Shown here: one piece after another, positions 1 through 11,800 of the stretch
How positions within the stretch are numbered: position 1 is the stretch's first letter
How the letters are laid out: each line of letters opens with the position of its first letter
Assembly (NCBI GenBank): GCA_007844125.1
Contig: CM017556.1
Span: 70,990,697 to 71,054,696, forward strand
Length of the DNA: 64,000 bases
Origin: Sinonovacula constricta
Taxonomy: Eukaryota; Mollusca; Bivalvia; Cardiida; Solecurtidae
Direction: 5' to 3'
Position numbers and translations under genes: made by a program
Notes under the pieces: model-generated
Databases searched by the model: none
Seen by the model: only the letters and a program-made list of their open reading frames with translations
Told to the model about the DNA's origin: nothing

Positions 1-1149
1 TATTGATAAAGACAAACATAAATAAAAGGATGATAGGAATACAATCAATCTAGCAGTTACCTCCCTTGCTGTCCATCTGCGTTAAGAAGATATCTGCTAC
101 GACTAGGTTATAATAGTTCTACTTGACATTTCATTATTTGCAAAACTTGTTTCTTTTTGGGAGTTCTTAAAAAGGCAACGGTCATTATAAAATTAAAATT
201 GAATCATATGTCCGTTTTACTAAGTCTGAATTTACTTCTCAGTATTGATTCTCCTAGCCATTGACGCTTATTTCGAAATCAGCCCCTAGAAGATACAAAT
301 CATTACAAAACATATAGTTTGGGATATTAATATCGTGCGAATTAACAACATCATCAACAACATTGTTATCGTCTTTACGATCAGTATCATCATCATCATC
401 ATTACCATAAAAATCATTATCAACAGCAGCAGCAGCATTGTCAAAACTGACCTTGCAAATCTTTGCAGTATTATGAACTTAAACAAAGGAGATTCGTCGA
501 GAGAAGAATCTTCCACACAAAGTAGACTGTAATACCTTTCGGAAAGCCCTCATACTCGCCAAACCGGTCTATCGCCCAGGTCGTCCATTTCTTATAGAAC
601 TTGATCATATTTTGGTTAAATGTTAAATTGTTTTAAAGTAAATACAGATAAACCTAAATCTTCTTCAATATAATACTGTTAAGGTATAAGGATAATTTAT
701 ATATCCAAAAAGTGTACAGAACGTCACTCTTTTTGCCAATTGTGATACCAGTTTGAACAATGGAAAATAGGAAAATTGTGGGGTGTTATATCTCATTGCG
801 AAATTACAAACATCTGATGTAAATAAAAATGCAACTTAATGTCGACAGAAACAGACCCATCAATGTACTTGGCCCATCAGTCAAAAGAAACATGCTATTT
901 CCATTGTATAATTTATAATTCTTACCACTCTAAGAAATAAAACGAAAGTGATTAATCTTCATTGTTTGAACATGTCTTTTAAATCGCATTGCTATGTTCA
1001 TCCTTGTGTAAGATCCCATTTTGTCTCTTACTTGCATATGGTAACCCGAAGGCTTAAAAAGAACAGAAAATGGTCTACTTAAGAAATTTGTAGAATTAAA
1101 CAAACGAATACTTAAAAAGCACATTAGAACTTGTTCCATATTAAAAGTA

Positions 1150-2080
1150 CTTCTAAATTAAATCTAAACTACCTAGACAAATGGATACAGAGTAAATGAA
1201 AAAAGAGACAAAAACAGAGACGCGGCATTACACCCATAAAGAAAAAGTAACTGTTATCGCCACGGAACTGTAAGTCAGTAAAAAAAAAACTGTACAGCAA
1301 ATAATTGCCCCAGCAAGCTAAACGATTCAAACATCGTTTCATATGAAAGCAGTGGTGCCAGAGCTGTCATTACCTATGATGCGTGACTTGTGTTTCGTGA
1401 TGCATAGTAATCCAGTACAGTGAAGGAAGTTGTTCTAGTTTTTATTCGATCTTGATATTAAACTGGAAGATATATTTGTGTTTGTCAGTCATTGTATGAC
1501 TGTCATCACTGGTGCTAACAACTGGTATTGAATAATAATAGTATGTTGTTACAGGTTTGGTCCGTTGGTACAAGTACAAATTGATCGTGTATATTCTGAA
1601 AGGAATATTTAGGTGATAAATAGCTTTACCATTGAAGAGTAAATTAAGTAACGTAAAGTCATCAGTAGTGTTTAAATCTCAAATAACGATATTACCAGAT
1701 AACAGAATGATGAAGCTGAACGTCTAGAAAATTCTTGCAACGGATCATTTAGGTTAGGATCTGCTTAAGTTCGGTTGTTATTGAACATTAGGCCTCTAAT
1801 GTATATTGCAAAGAGCAAATCATTTGATTTTCGATGATTTTAAAGTAATTGGTTGATTCTTCGATGATATTTATTGATCATGTATGACACCAGGTAAGTC
1901 GTTCAAATTTATCACTTTTTTAATGTATTTAATTTTTATAAAAACTGCTATGTTGGTACTATTTATCAGCTTGTGGTTTGTAAGATTTGAACTGAAACGT
2001 TTGAATAATGGCCACATTATAAAAAGGATAGGTATGTAAATATATTTAAGCTGCCTCATTGACGTCCAAAATAACTAGTG
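1150..2080 (+). repeat. Dispersed hairpin-core repeat, family B, copy 1
   Basis: The stretch at 1190-1290 (AGACAAAAACAGAGAC... then GTAACTGTTATCGCCACGG) matches 3440-3540 and the minus strand of 24205-24380. Similarity to the 3.4-4.4 kb region continues in blocks: 1670-1800 matches 3985-4120, and 1840-1960 matches 4150-4270, at an offset of about 2.3 kb. It is either a tandem duplication or two insertions of the same element. No coding frame is visible. Confidence 0.55.
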
Positions 2081-3379
2081 ATCTCGAAGTTAGAATTGTG
2101 ACTGCACAAAGTAAGGCATGAATGCAGATCGATTATAAGGTGTGTCCAAATAATTAAAATAATATTTTTCCTAAATGTACGATTTAGATTATGATTATAT
2201 GATTATTTGTTTTCTTTTCCATGAGATCGACGTTTGCGTTTGTTTTAAGATAGAATTCTAAAGATGTCAATGTTCGGAACATTGCCTGATAAATATCGTC
2301 AATGAGACAGAGTGGAAATTAAGTTTGAAGTTAAAATGTGTCAAAGTAAACGCTATCTTAATAGTTTAATGTTACCAATTTAAGGTCACTTGACTTTTAA
2401 GACATGTTCAGAACATTATTGTAATATGCTTAGATAGCTTAACCAGCATTTGTCTTTTGAATTAACCTTGATTGGCTTAGATTGGACGAAATAATAAACT
2501 TTTTTTTTCGGGCTTCTGACATTTTCAGAAATCAGAATCAACAAGTACTCGCATTGATATTACTGTGCATGTGTTATGTGGTCTGAAAAGATAATTATGT
2601 GCATATATATCTTAATCATGCGGTCTTTGTTATTTTTGCTTCTTTATTTGTTAGTTATAAGGACAAACATTGGCAAAACTTATCTTGTTTAGCGAATTTG
2701 CATGCCACAAACATGTTCATAGATTTTCCACAAATATGCAGATACACGAAACTATATTCCTGTATTCGATTTTAAGCTGTAATACTGGTAGTTTATGATA
2801 GTGTCTGATAAATATTAATCTTATTGTGACTATGTCCTTATCTTTTCTGGTATAATTTTGTGATGGATATTAAAAAACCGATCAGCATGCTTCTCATTTT
2901 ATATTGTTACATATGTTAAACTAAATTTAAGAAAAAGCATAAAACACATCATAACAAACGAAAAAGAAACCTGTTATTGTTTTAAAGTATTTGTTCCTAA
3001 GATAAAATGCAACATCCTGTGCTTATCTTCTTTTTGGATCTAACATTTACTCATACGGTCAGTGTTTTGCAAACTAAATCAAGCATTTTTCATCTGCCTC
3101 GATAGTAGGTAAGCAAGCACAGCTAGATACAGTCAGGAAGATGTCTTCTGGGCTTCACTGAATAGTTATTTAACATACATAACCGCTTCACGCCAAGCAC
3201 AATGGGTCGAGAATCAGTAATCTTCCGTCACACTTTCAGATTCTGGTACACATTTACTGGAATGAAAATACGGACAAAATAGATTAACATCGGTTTATCA
3301 CTTATCAGCCGTTCGCCACTGAGAATCAAGTCCATGGACGAGATTTAAGCATGCTTTTAAATAGGAAAATATGAAAAGG

Positions 3380-4330
3380 TCCTATACGAATTAAGACAGC
3401 TATTTAAATCTGAACTAAATTTAGTCAAAGGTATGGGGAGTTCATGTAAAAGTGACAAAAACATAGAGACAGACATTACACATAAAAGGAAAAACCAGCA
3501 GTTACCGCAGTGGAACGGCTAGTCGGCATCTGGAACAATTTGGGTTCTTAAACCTGGTTTGTGAAGCGCTTCAACTTCGCACTTCCTGAAGGCCTTTTCT
3601 AACAAACAGTATTATAAATAAAACTATCCCATCAAAGTTAATCTAACAGCAAGCATTCGCATCTGGGGTTAAAACGGAAAAAATATATACAAACACGACA
3701 ACTCTTTTTCTAATCAACCATTAACTTGGGTACGATATGTACAGGAGATAAAATCGTCAGCAACTTAGAAGTTGCAAACGAGAGAGTTGTTTTAACTAAA
3801 ACAGTCCAAGCGATGATATATCATGAGAACAGTATAATGACCGGATACGGTTGAAAACGTGCCGTGATGTCATATGTCAGCGTTAAATTGTGAACAAATA
3901 TCAATTTAAAAAAACACACACACGACAGAGACCATCGAATCTTAAGAAAATAATGAAAAGCATGGTATTCTCATCGATAATGTTTAAATCCCCAGTAATG
4001 ATATCACCAGAAGGTAAATAACGAAAAGGTGAAGTTAAAAGGTTAAACGAATCTTTATAAGGATCATTTTGGTTAAAATCTGCTACAATTTAGTTGAAAA
4101 TTACACCTCTGATGGGTGTTTTACTTACATCATTGGGTTTTGTTTGTTTTCAAAGTAATTGGGGATTTTATAGACGATATTTTTATTACGAAAGAGACTA
4201 AGGCAATACAATAAATCCCTTTTTAATGTTGTTAATTTTCTTTAAATGGCGTTTGTGTTGGGACTGCTTATATGCATGGTTTTAAAGCATGGGTAGTGTA
4301 TTTTGGAATTATGGAAGTCGTAGTATTTAA
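3380..4330 (+). repeat. Dispersed hairpin-core repeat, family B, copy 2
   Basis: Contains the core with CAGTTACCGC (about 3499), TTAAACCTGGTTTGTG and CGCACTTCCTGAAGG. Downstream, 3790-3840 (AACAGTCCAAGCGATGATAT) matches a block also present at 9690, 10325 and, inverted, 23900-24000. The hairpin arms seen in the other copies are decayed here. Confidence 0.6.
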
Positions 4331-4345
4331 ATATAAAGTTTGAGA

Positions 4346-4349
<4 letters not shown>

Positions 4350-4385
<36 letters not shown>
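4350..4385. repeat. (CA)n microsatellite
   Basis: Eighteen CA units in a row, in the predicted 3' UTR of the receptor gene. Confidence 0.95.
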
Positions 4386-4388
<3 letters not shown>

Positions 4389-4534
4389 TTATATCTACCT
4401 CATTGTCAAAAAAGCTAGAAATCTCAAAGGTAGATTGGTAACTTTCTAACATTTGTACACTGGACGTTAATATTATAACCACATTTGTTATCGGCGACAT
4501 ATTTACTATCAAAGGAAAACAAGAACAGCGTACC

Positions 4535-4619
4535 CTAAAGGGTAGCAGACAGGTTAGTGTAGACGTGTTCCGTCGAAGCCAATACCGTGGTATTTTCATA
4601 CAGGCCAGCGTTGTTTAAC
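4535..4619 (-). CDS. Receptor exon 13: C-terminus, second tyrosine pair
   Basis: Acceptor ATTCTAG, then one base completing a codon, then LNNAGLYENTTVLASTEHVY, then TNLSATL and stop TAG at 4535-4537. The pair YENT / YTNL repeats the layout of exon 11 (YESA / YSEL), including the shared EHVY. YxN is the consensus for Grb2-type SH2 domains. A possible polyadenylation signal (AATAAA on the minus strand) lies near 4192-4197, past a CA repeat in the 3' UTR. Confidence 0.72.
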
Positions 4620-5795
4620 CTAGAATAAATATGTCGAAATGTATCCAAAATGAACTAACCGACGTGTTTTGCGTTAAGATGTACTCACAATCGCTGTCAC
4701 ATATGTATTAAACGCATATATCACATTGACAAATATTTAGTATTGCATGATTATACAAAATATTCACTTTCCATAATGGTTTACAGTTTAATAAAGATAA
4801 GATTTGATTTCGCTGATTGAAAAGAAAACGAGGATACAATATATCAGATTCAATATATTGCATTATACATAAAATGTATGCATACCTGTTCTGAGCACCT
4901 GGTATAACCACTGAAATTAAGAAACAACATTTATCAAGTTACTTTTAATAAAAGGAGTACTATTATCAAACATAATGTAAAATATATGAGCAGATAATCG
5001 TAACCCTTTAGTCTGTGACGAAGCGTTATGTCGCCTTTTACATTAGACTGTGTAGCCCACATTACTTTTGCAGCTAAGAATGAAACGCATGCAATTAAAA
5101 TTAGTCCAACAAAAATTTGTATTAACATTTAAAATTCTATCAGCCTTTACAATGTTTGGTTAAACTATATTCAGAAATATGTGTGAACAACCTGGTCTGT
5201 CTAGCTCTGAGTAGACATGTTCCGAACCTCTAGCTGCCACAGCCGATTCATAGATGTTCCGGCTGGAAAAGAAAAACCACTAAATTATTAAGTATTGTTT
5301 TGCTAAAACTACAATAAAATGCGTTCTTTAAGAAGTCGAAACATCATCTAATCGATGATTACCGGGACTTTGCTTAATAGGCACCTTGCAAATATTTAAG
5401 ACAAGACGAACAAACCGTTAAGTTTTCAAATGTATTATACTAAAAGATAATCACAGTTTATAAAAGTATTTTGACTAGCAGGACTGGAGTACATAGCTTT
5501 GATTGTTTGTTCCCAAGAGTACAAGGCTGTAGTTACAATAGAGCATGCCATACAAACCAGTACGGTGCAAACGCACATACAATATGTACATTACCTGTCT
5601 GTCATTGTTACATCATCACCTGCAAAATTGAAAATATTGTTAACATAATTTATTATGCTTTTGTCAATATGTCAAGAACACTATAAATAGACCACAAAGG
5701 TAACAATAAACACGTTCATAAAAATGTACCTTATTAAAACGATAGACAGGAACTACTTTCTAACTAGACGACCTTTTACGGTAATGTTGATTGTT

Positions 5796-5827
<32 letters not shown>

Positions 5828-8800
5828 CTCTCTCTTTCTACCCCCCTCTCTCTCCTCTCTTTCTCCCCCCCCCCTCTCTCTCTCTCTCTCTCTGTCTTGC
5901 CCTCTGCAAGACTAATCTAATGTAAACATTTAAAAATATTTTTGCTGTTCTATATTACATTTTACAGACAATGGCTCAGCAATAAATACTATCATTAATA
6001 ACTACTGCAAATTAAAAAGAAATCCTTGTTTACTTACTCGGTTTAGATTGGTTCGGCCTCACTTGAAGAGAACATTCATTTTTCCTGGATAAGAATATCC
6101 CAAGTCCAATCAAAGCCAGGAAGACAATGCCACCGACCACCGATCCAACCACAGTGGTAGTATTAGATGATGAGATGAGGATATCTGTAACAAGAATTTA
6201 TCTCAATATAATCAGGAAACATTTTTGTCAATACTACATATGTATAATGTGTGCACATGACCTGAAGTCATACGAACAACATTTAACTGTTTGTCTTGAC
6301 TGAAAGTCGAATTGTTTTACTGCTTCCTTCTGTGTTACAAGCAAACACTGGTACGATGTGTAAAGTGCTTCCTTGTAGGTTGATCAAATGAACCTGTCTA
6401 GTTATATGGGTAAATGTTTGATCGCATTTTTCATTATTGGCCGATTTTCGCTAAACAAATTTTCTACACTAGAAGCAGATATGAATGTACAAATAGCTAC
6501 CTTCCTGAATGGTCGCAGTGGTAAAGTTTATGATTTCCGAACTGATACTTCTTCCCACACTGTTATAAGCAAATATTTGCAGATAATGCAACGCGTTTCC
6601 TTTTAAGTTGGCCAAAATAAATTCCGTAGGCCGATTGTCCAGACCAGTGTTGACAGACGTCTTGTTAATCCACATTGTGAGGTCGGTACTGATCTGGACC
6701 ACCAGAGTCTGGTTGTACCCTCCGTGGAATCCAGGTACCACAGTCAGTATCACCTGGCCTGGTGTGATAGCGTTGATGTCTCTAACTAAAGGTGCTGAAG
6801 GAGGTCCTAAGAAAAGTATAAAATGTCATTTCAACATAGATCCAAACATATGTATTCCTTATAAATGATTGCCATATGCTGCCGCTATTAATGTAGTTGT
6901 TTCGGGCAAATATGATATAATATGGTATGTTAGAGGTTTCGTAAAAGGCTTTGAGTCTAGTCTTAAACAGACGAAAGCATTTAGTATAGCATGCTTCTTT
7001 ACTGTTATCTACTGATACCAGCAGAAGGAAGGAGTGTAGTTGCTTTTGAGTGCTTTGGCATGTTTTATAAATGTCCTGTGTACATTTTAATTGCACACAT
7101 GTGTTTTGCTTGTAATAAATGCCTTAAGCGAAATTAATTATGGACCTGTTTTCGTGTATAATACAAAGGATTTAAACTATTGTATCAAACATTTATATTG
7201 GTTACTAGCTATTTGATAGTAGGATCCGTGTTTACGTAAGGTATTTAAAACAAACCTTACCTTCAGGAACAATAGTGATGCCTAGTACCGATTTCCCTTA
7301 ACGGTTTGTAACAACAATGTCGTAGTCAGTGAAATCTTCTGGACTTCTGATTGGCATCTTAATTGTTGCCAACGTTCCCGTCTCCTTGACTATATGACTG
7401 TATACCGGGAGTGTAACTTCAGTCTTGATCTCTGTAACATTGCAGCCGGAGGAAGAAAATTGATTGCCACCCATAACTTTGTAGCATCCCACAGCACTTT
7501 CGTTAACGTTGGACCAGTACTTGATCCTAGTGCTAGCATTCCGGCCTAGTTTCCCGGCAACACGAACTCTTGCACCGCCAGGCGATGGTTCCATCAAAAC
7601 TGGTGGTGCTTTTTATGTAAATAGAGGTCATACACTTGCATATATTGACAATACTGTTTACATATACAAGTAAGAACAATGGATGACCAATACAACGGTT
7701 CTATTATAACTAATTTAGTGTGAAATATATAATTGCAGATAATCAATAATTTAAGGAAGTATAATGATTTGTATGAAACGCATTTATTCCCAAATCCTTT
7801 ATTAGTTATTTGCACAATTCAAAGAACTGCATAAGTTGATCTGTGCTTTAAATGTTTTTACTACAATCAATATGTAGGTCTTCTAACGGATTAATTTGAT
7901 GGTACAGATGCGAAATATAAATTAAGAATATATCAGGTAAGATATACATTGTATGTATATATGCAGAAGTGTGTGTATGTGTGAACGTGTGTGTGGATGG
8001 TTGGGAATAGTGGGTTCGGATGTGTGTGCGGGTATTTGCATGTTTCTGTACGAGTGCATGTGGTGGTGTAGATGTGGGTGTGCGTATGTGAGTGTAAGTA
8101 TGTTTACTATGTTGTGGTAGATGGATGTTTGCTTTGGAATGTATGTACTAAAAGATGCATTTGCTTTATATATAAACATGCGTCCAGGAAGATGTGTGTG
8201 TAGGTGTTTGTGTGCGTGCGCGGCCGCGTATGCGTGAGTGTGCGTGTGTTGTGTGCGTGCGTTCGTTTGCGCATGTTTGTGTGTATGCAATAAATAGGTG
8301 TACCGAAATGCGTGTTCTAATTATTTAGGAGAATGCACTGTAGATGTGTTTGAACACAATAACAGAGTATGTACGTTGCGATGTGTGCGTTTTATGAAAC
8401 AATGTGTGTACTGGTAAATGTATGTGCTTTATATAACATAGTGTGACCTGGAAGATGTATGTCTTATATATAACATAGTGTGAACTGATAGATGTGTGTG
8501 TTTTATATAACACAGTGTGAACTGGTAGATGTATGTTATTTTTATAACATAGTGTGAACTGGTAGATGTGTTTGCTTTAAATAACATAGTGTGAACTGGT
8601 AGATGTGTGTGTGTTTTATATAACACAATGTGAACTGGTAGATGTGTGTGTTTTATTTAACACAGTGTGAACTGGTAGATGTATGTTATTTATATAGCAT
8701 AGTGTGAACTGGTAGATGTATGTTATTTATATAGCATAGTGTGAACTGGTAGATGTGTGTTTTATATAACATAGAGTGTGGTAGAAGTGTGCTTAAGGTA

Positions 8801-11800
8801 AAGCAGGAGTAACAGAAATTTGTAGAACTTGAAAACTAACACAGCTGATGTGCTGTAAATTCTAATGTATGCGCTTTGAATTTTGCGTTTCTGTTTTGGA
8901 TTTATGGATATTTCTTCTTCTAAAATTGGTATTTAAGGTGTCTCTGTTTATAAAAGAGAAAGCTCAAAATATTATGTTATATCTTCTTGAGGAGGAGTGG
9001 TTTGCTGTTTAGTATAATTTGGAAACACAATATAATATTAGACAAACCAACAATACATGTAACTTGATGGGTTTGTCTCAAACTATTCCAGATATGTAGC
9101 TATTCTTTCTGCAAGTATATAAGCTGCAAATATAAAATAATTTCTCTATAAAGTTTTGATTTTTTAGACTTTGAATATGGCAGGTATGTAATTTGTCATC
9201 AAATTTGTAAAAATCATACAGTTAAAATTAATAACTAAAGATATCATTAAAACCTATCAATGTTACCTTCCTTAACTAGTATAATGATGGAGAAATAATT
9301 GTCAAAGTTAAAAGGTAGGAAGAAGAAAAAAAAGGTTGACCATGCGTGCCTTTACCGAGATTCAAACCCTCAACCCAAAGTTTTGAAGCATTTTAACCAT
9401 AATAAGAATATATGACAAAGTCCTACGAACATATACCAAACTCTGGAAAGGAACAGGACAAAGGTATTTCACATGCAAGACAAGAGAAAAGCAAGAACAA
9501 ATATGTGATAAGTCATTTAACGAAAAGAGCAAACCCGACAGTTACCGCTTTGGAACGGTCAGTCGGCAATATGGGCCGACTGGGATGCTTAAACCGGTTA
9601 TACAGAGCTCTAACCTCGCACTTCCTGATGGGTTTCTCTAATGCAAGCAATGAAAAGAAAACAGAAAAAACCGATATATTTTAATACAAAATGTCCAAGC
9701 GCTGATGATGTTTTTCTTAGTAAGTTATGACGAAAATAGTGACGTCATTGAAAAATAATGTCCACATCGTGTTTAGAAAAGAAAGGGGTATTATTTCGAT
9801 TAGAAAAAACTACACAAAACGGTTGCTTATAAGTAAAATAAACTTTTTGAATCAAGAAAAAAAAATCATCAGAGAAGAATAAATGTTTGTAGCATCCTGT
9901 TCGTGTGAAGATGGAATTGAGGAACCAAAGTTTGATGTCCATAAAAGGAAATACACGAAACAATCCTTATAGAATTAATCAAATTTCAACATTGATCACA
10001 TGCACGGGGAGATTTTTACTACCGCCACACTGCGCAAGTAACATTGTTGTGATCATGAATAAGAATATATGACAAAGTCCACTGAGCATTGCAACATATA
10101 CCAACATTTAAAAAAGGCTCAGGACAAGGGTATTTCACATGCAAGCCAAGAGAAAAGAACAAATTTGTGATGAGTCATTTAACGAAAAGAGCAAATCGAC
10201 AGTTACCGCCTTAAAACGGTCAGTGGGGTACTTAAACCGGTTTTACAGAGCTCTAACCTCGCACTGCCTGATGGGATTCTCAAATGCTAGCAATAAAAAG
10301 AAAACCGATCTATTTGAATACAAAATGTCCAAGCGCTGATATTTTCTTTGAAGAGTTCTGACGAAAGTAGTGACGTCATTGAAAAATAATGTCGACATTG
10401 TGTTTAGAAAAGAAAGGGGTATTATTTCGATTATAAAAATTACAAAAAAATGGTTGATTATGTGGAATTAACTTTAAATTAAGAAGAAAACATGATCAGA
10501 GAAGAGTAAATGTGTAGCATCCTGTTCATGGGAAAAGGGAATTGAGGAACCAAAGTCCAATGTTCATCAAAGGAAATACACGTAACAATCAGGATGAATT
10601 AATTGATTGGTACTCTTCAATTGGAGATGCAGCATTACATTTGCTCTACCTTAACATGAACAATTGTGACCTTGTAGGTGTTTGTTTAATAAGGAGAAAT
10701 GCGCACTGTTAGATGTGTCTTAAATAGGAAAGAGTGTGCAATGGAAAATGTGTGCTTAATAGGAAAAAGTGTGCACTGGTAGATGTGTGCTATATATGAA
10801 AAAATGTGCACTGGTAGGTATAGGCCTAAGAGGAAAAAGTGTGTATTAGTAGATGTATGCTTACTATGGAAAATGTGCACTGGTAGATGTGTGCTTAATA
10901 TGAAATAGTGTACACTGGTAAATGTGTTCATTATATGAAAAACTGTGCACTTGTAGGTGTGCGCTTAAAAGGAAAAGGTGTTCACTGGTAGATGTGCGCT
11001 TAATAGGAAAAGGTGTGCACTGGTAGATGTGTGCTTAATAGGGAAAGGTGTGCACTGGTAGATGTGTTCATTATATGAAAAACTGTGCACTTGAAGGTGT
11101 GCGCTTAATAGGAAAAGGTGTTCACTGGTAGATGTGCGCTTAATAGGAAAAGGTGTGCACTGGTAGATGTGTGCTTAATAGGGAAAGGTGTGCACTGGTA
11201 GATGTGTGCTTAATAGGGAAAGGTGTGCACTGGTAGATGTGTGTTTAATAGGGAAAAGTGTGCACTAGTAGATGTGTGCTTAATAGGGGAAGGTGTGCAC
11301 TGGTAGATGTGTGCTTAATAGGAAAATGTGTGCACTGGTAGATGTGCGCTTAATAGGGAAAGGTGTGCACTAGTAGATGTGTGCTTAATAGGGAAAGGTG
11401 TGCACTGGTAGATGTGATCTTAATAGGGGAAAGTGTGCATTAGTAGATGTGCGCTTTATACGAAAAGGTGTGCAATGCAAGATGTGTGCGTTACATAGAA
11501 ATAGGTGTGTATTGGTCTTTGTGGTAAACATGAGCGATTGTGCACTGGTAAATATGTAGTTTTAACATGAATTTGCTTGGAATTTCTTTTGTACTGTAGA
11601 TATTTTCACAAAATGAAAGGTTGTGCTAAAGGTGTGTTTATCTATGTGCACAGTATAAAAGAGTTTTCAGTAAGTTTTTTTCTTAATTGCGTATTTATTA
11701 ATTTACTTTTAAAGCAATAAGCGAGCGTGTCATATAAAATATATCTTGTTTATAGATATAAACAACCTTCGATAATAAGTGCTCCACTGCCGGTCATGTA

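Noticed and set aside
4934..5128. 64-codon minus-strand frame with two hydrophobic stretches
   Set aside because: It lies within the intron between receptor exons 11 and 12, has no splice or promoter support and no family resemblance; AT-rich DNA often gives Leu/Ile-rich frames.
7922..8290. 122-codon His/Thr-rich frame
   Set aside because: Translation of a degenerate GTGTG repeat.
10686..10931. 81-codon minus-strand frame
   Set aside because: Translation of the 35-bp minisatellite.
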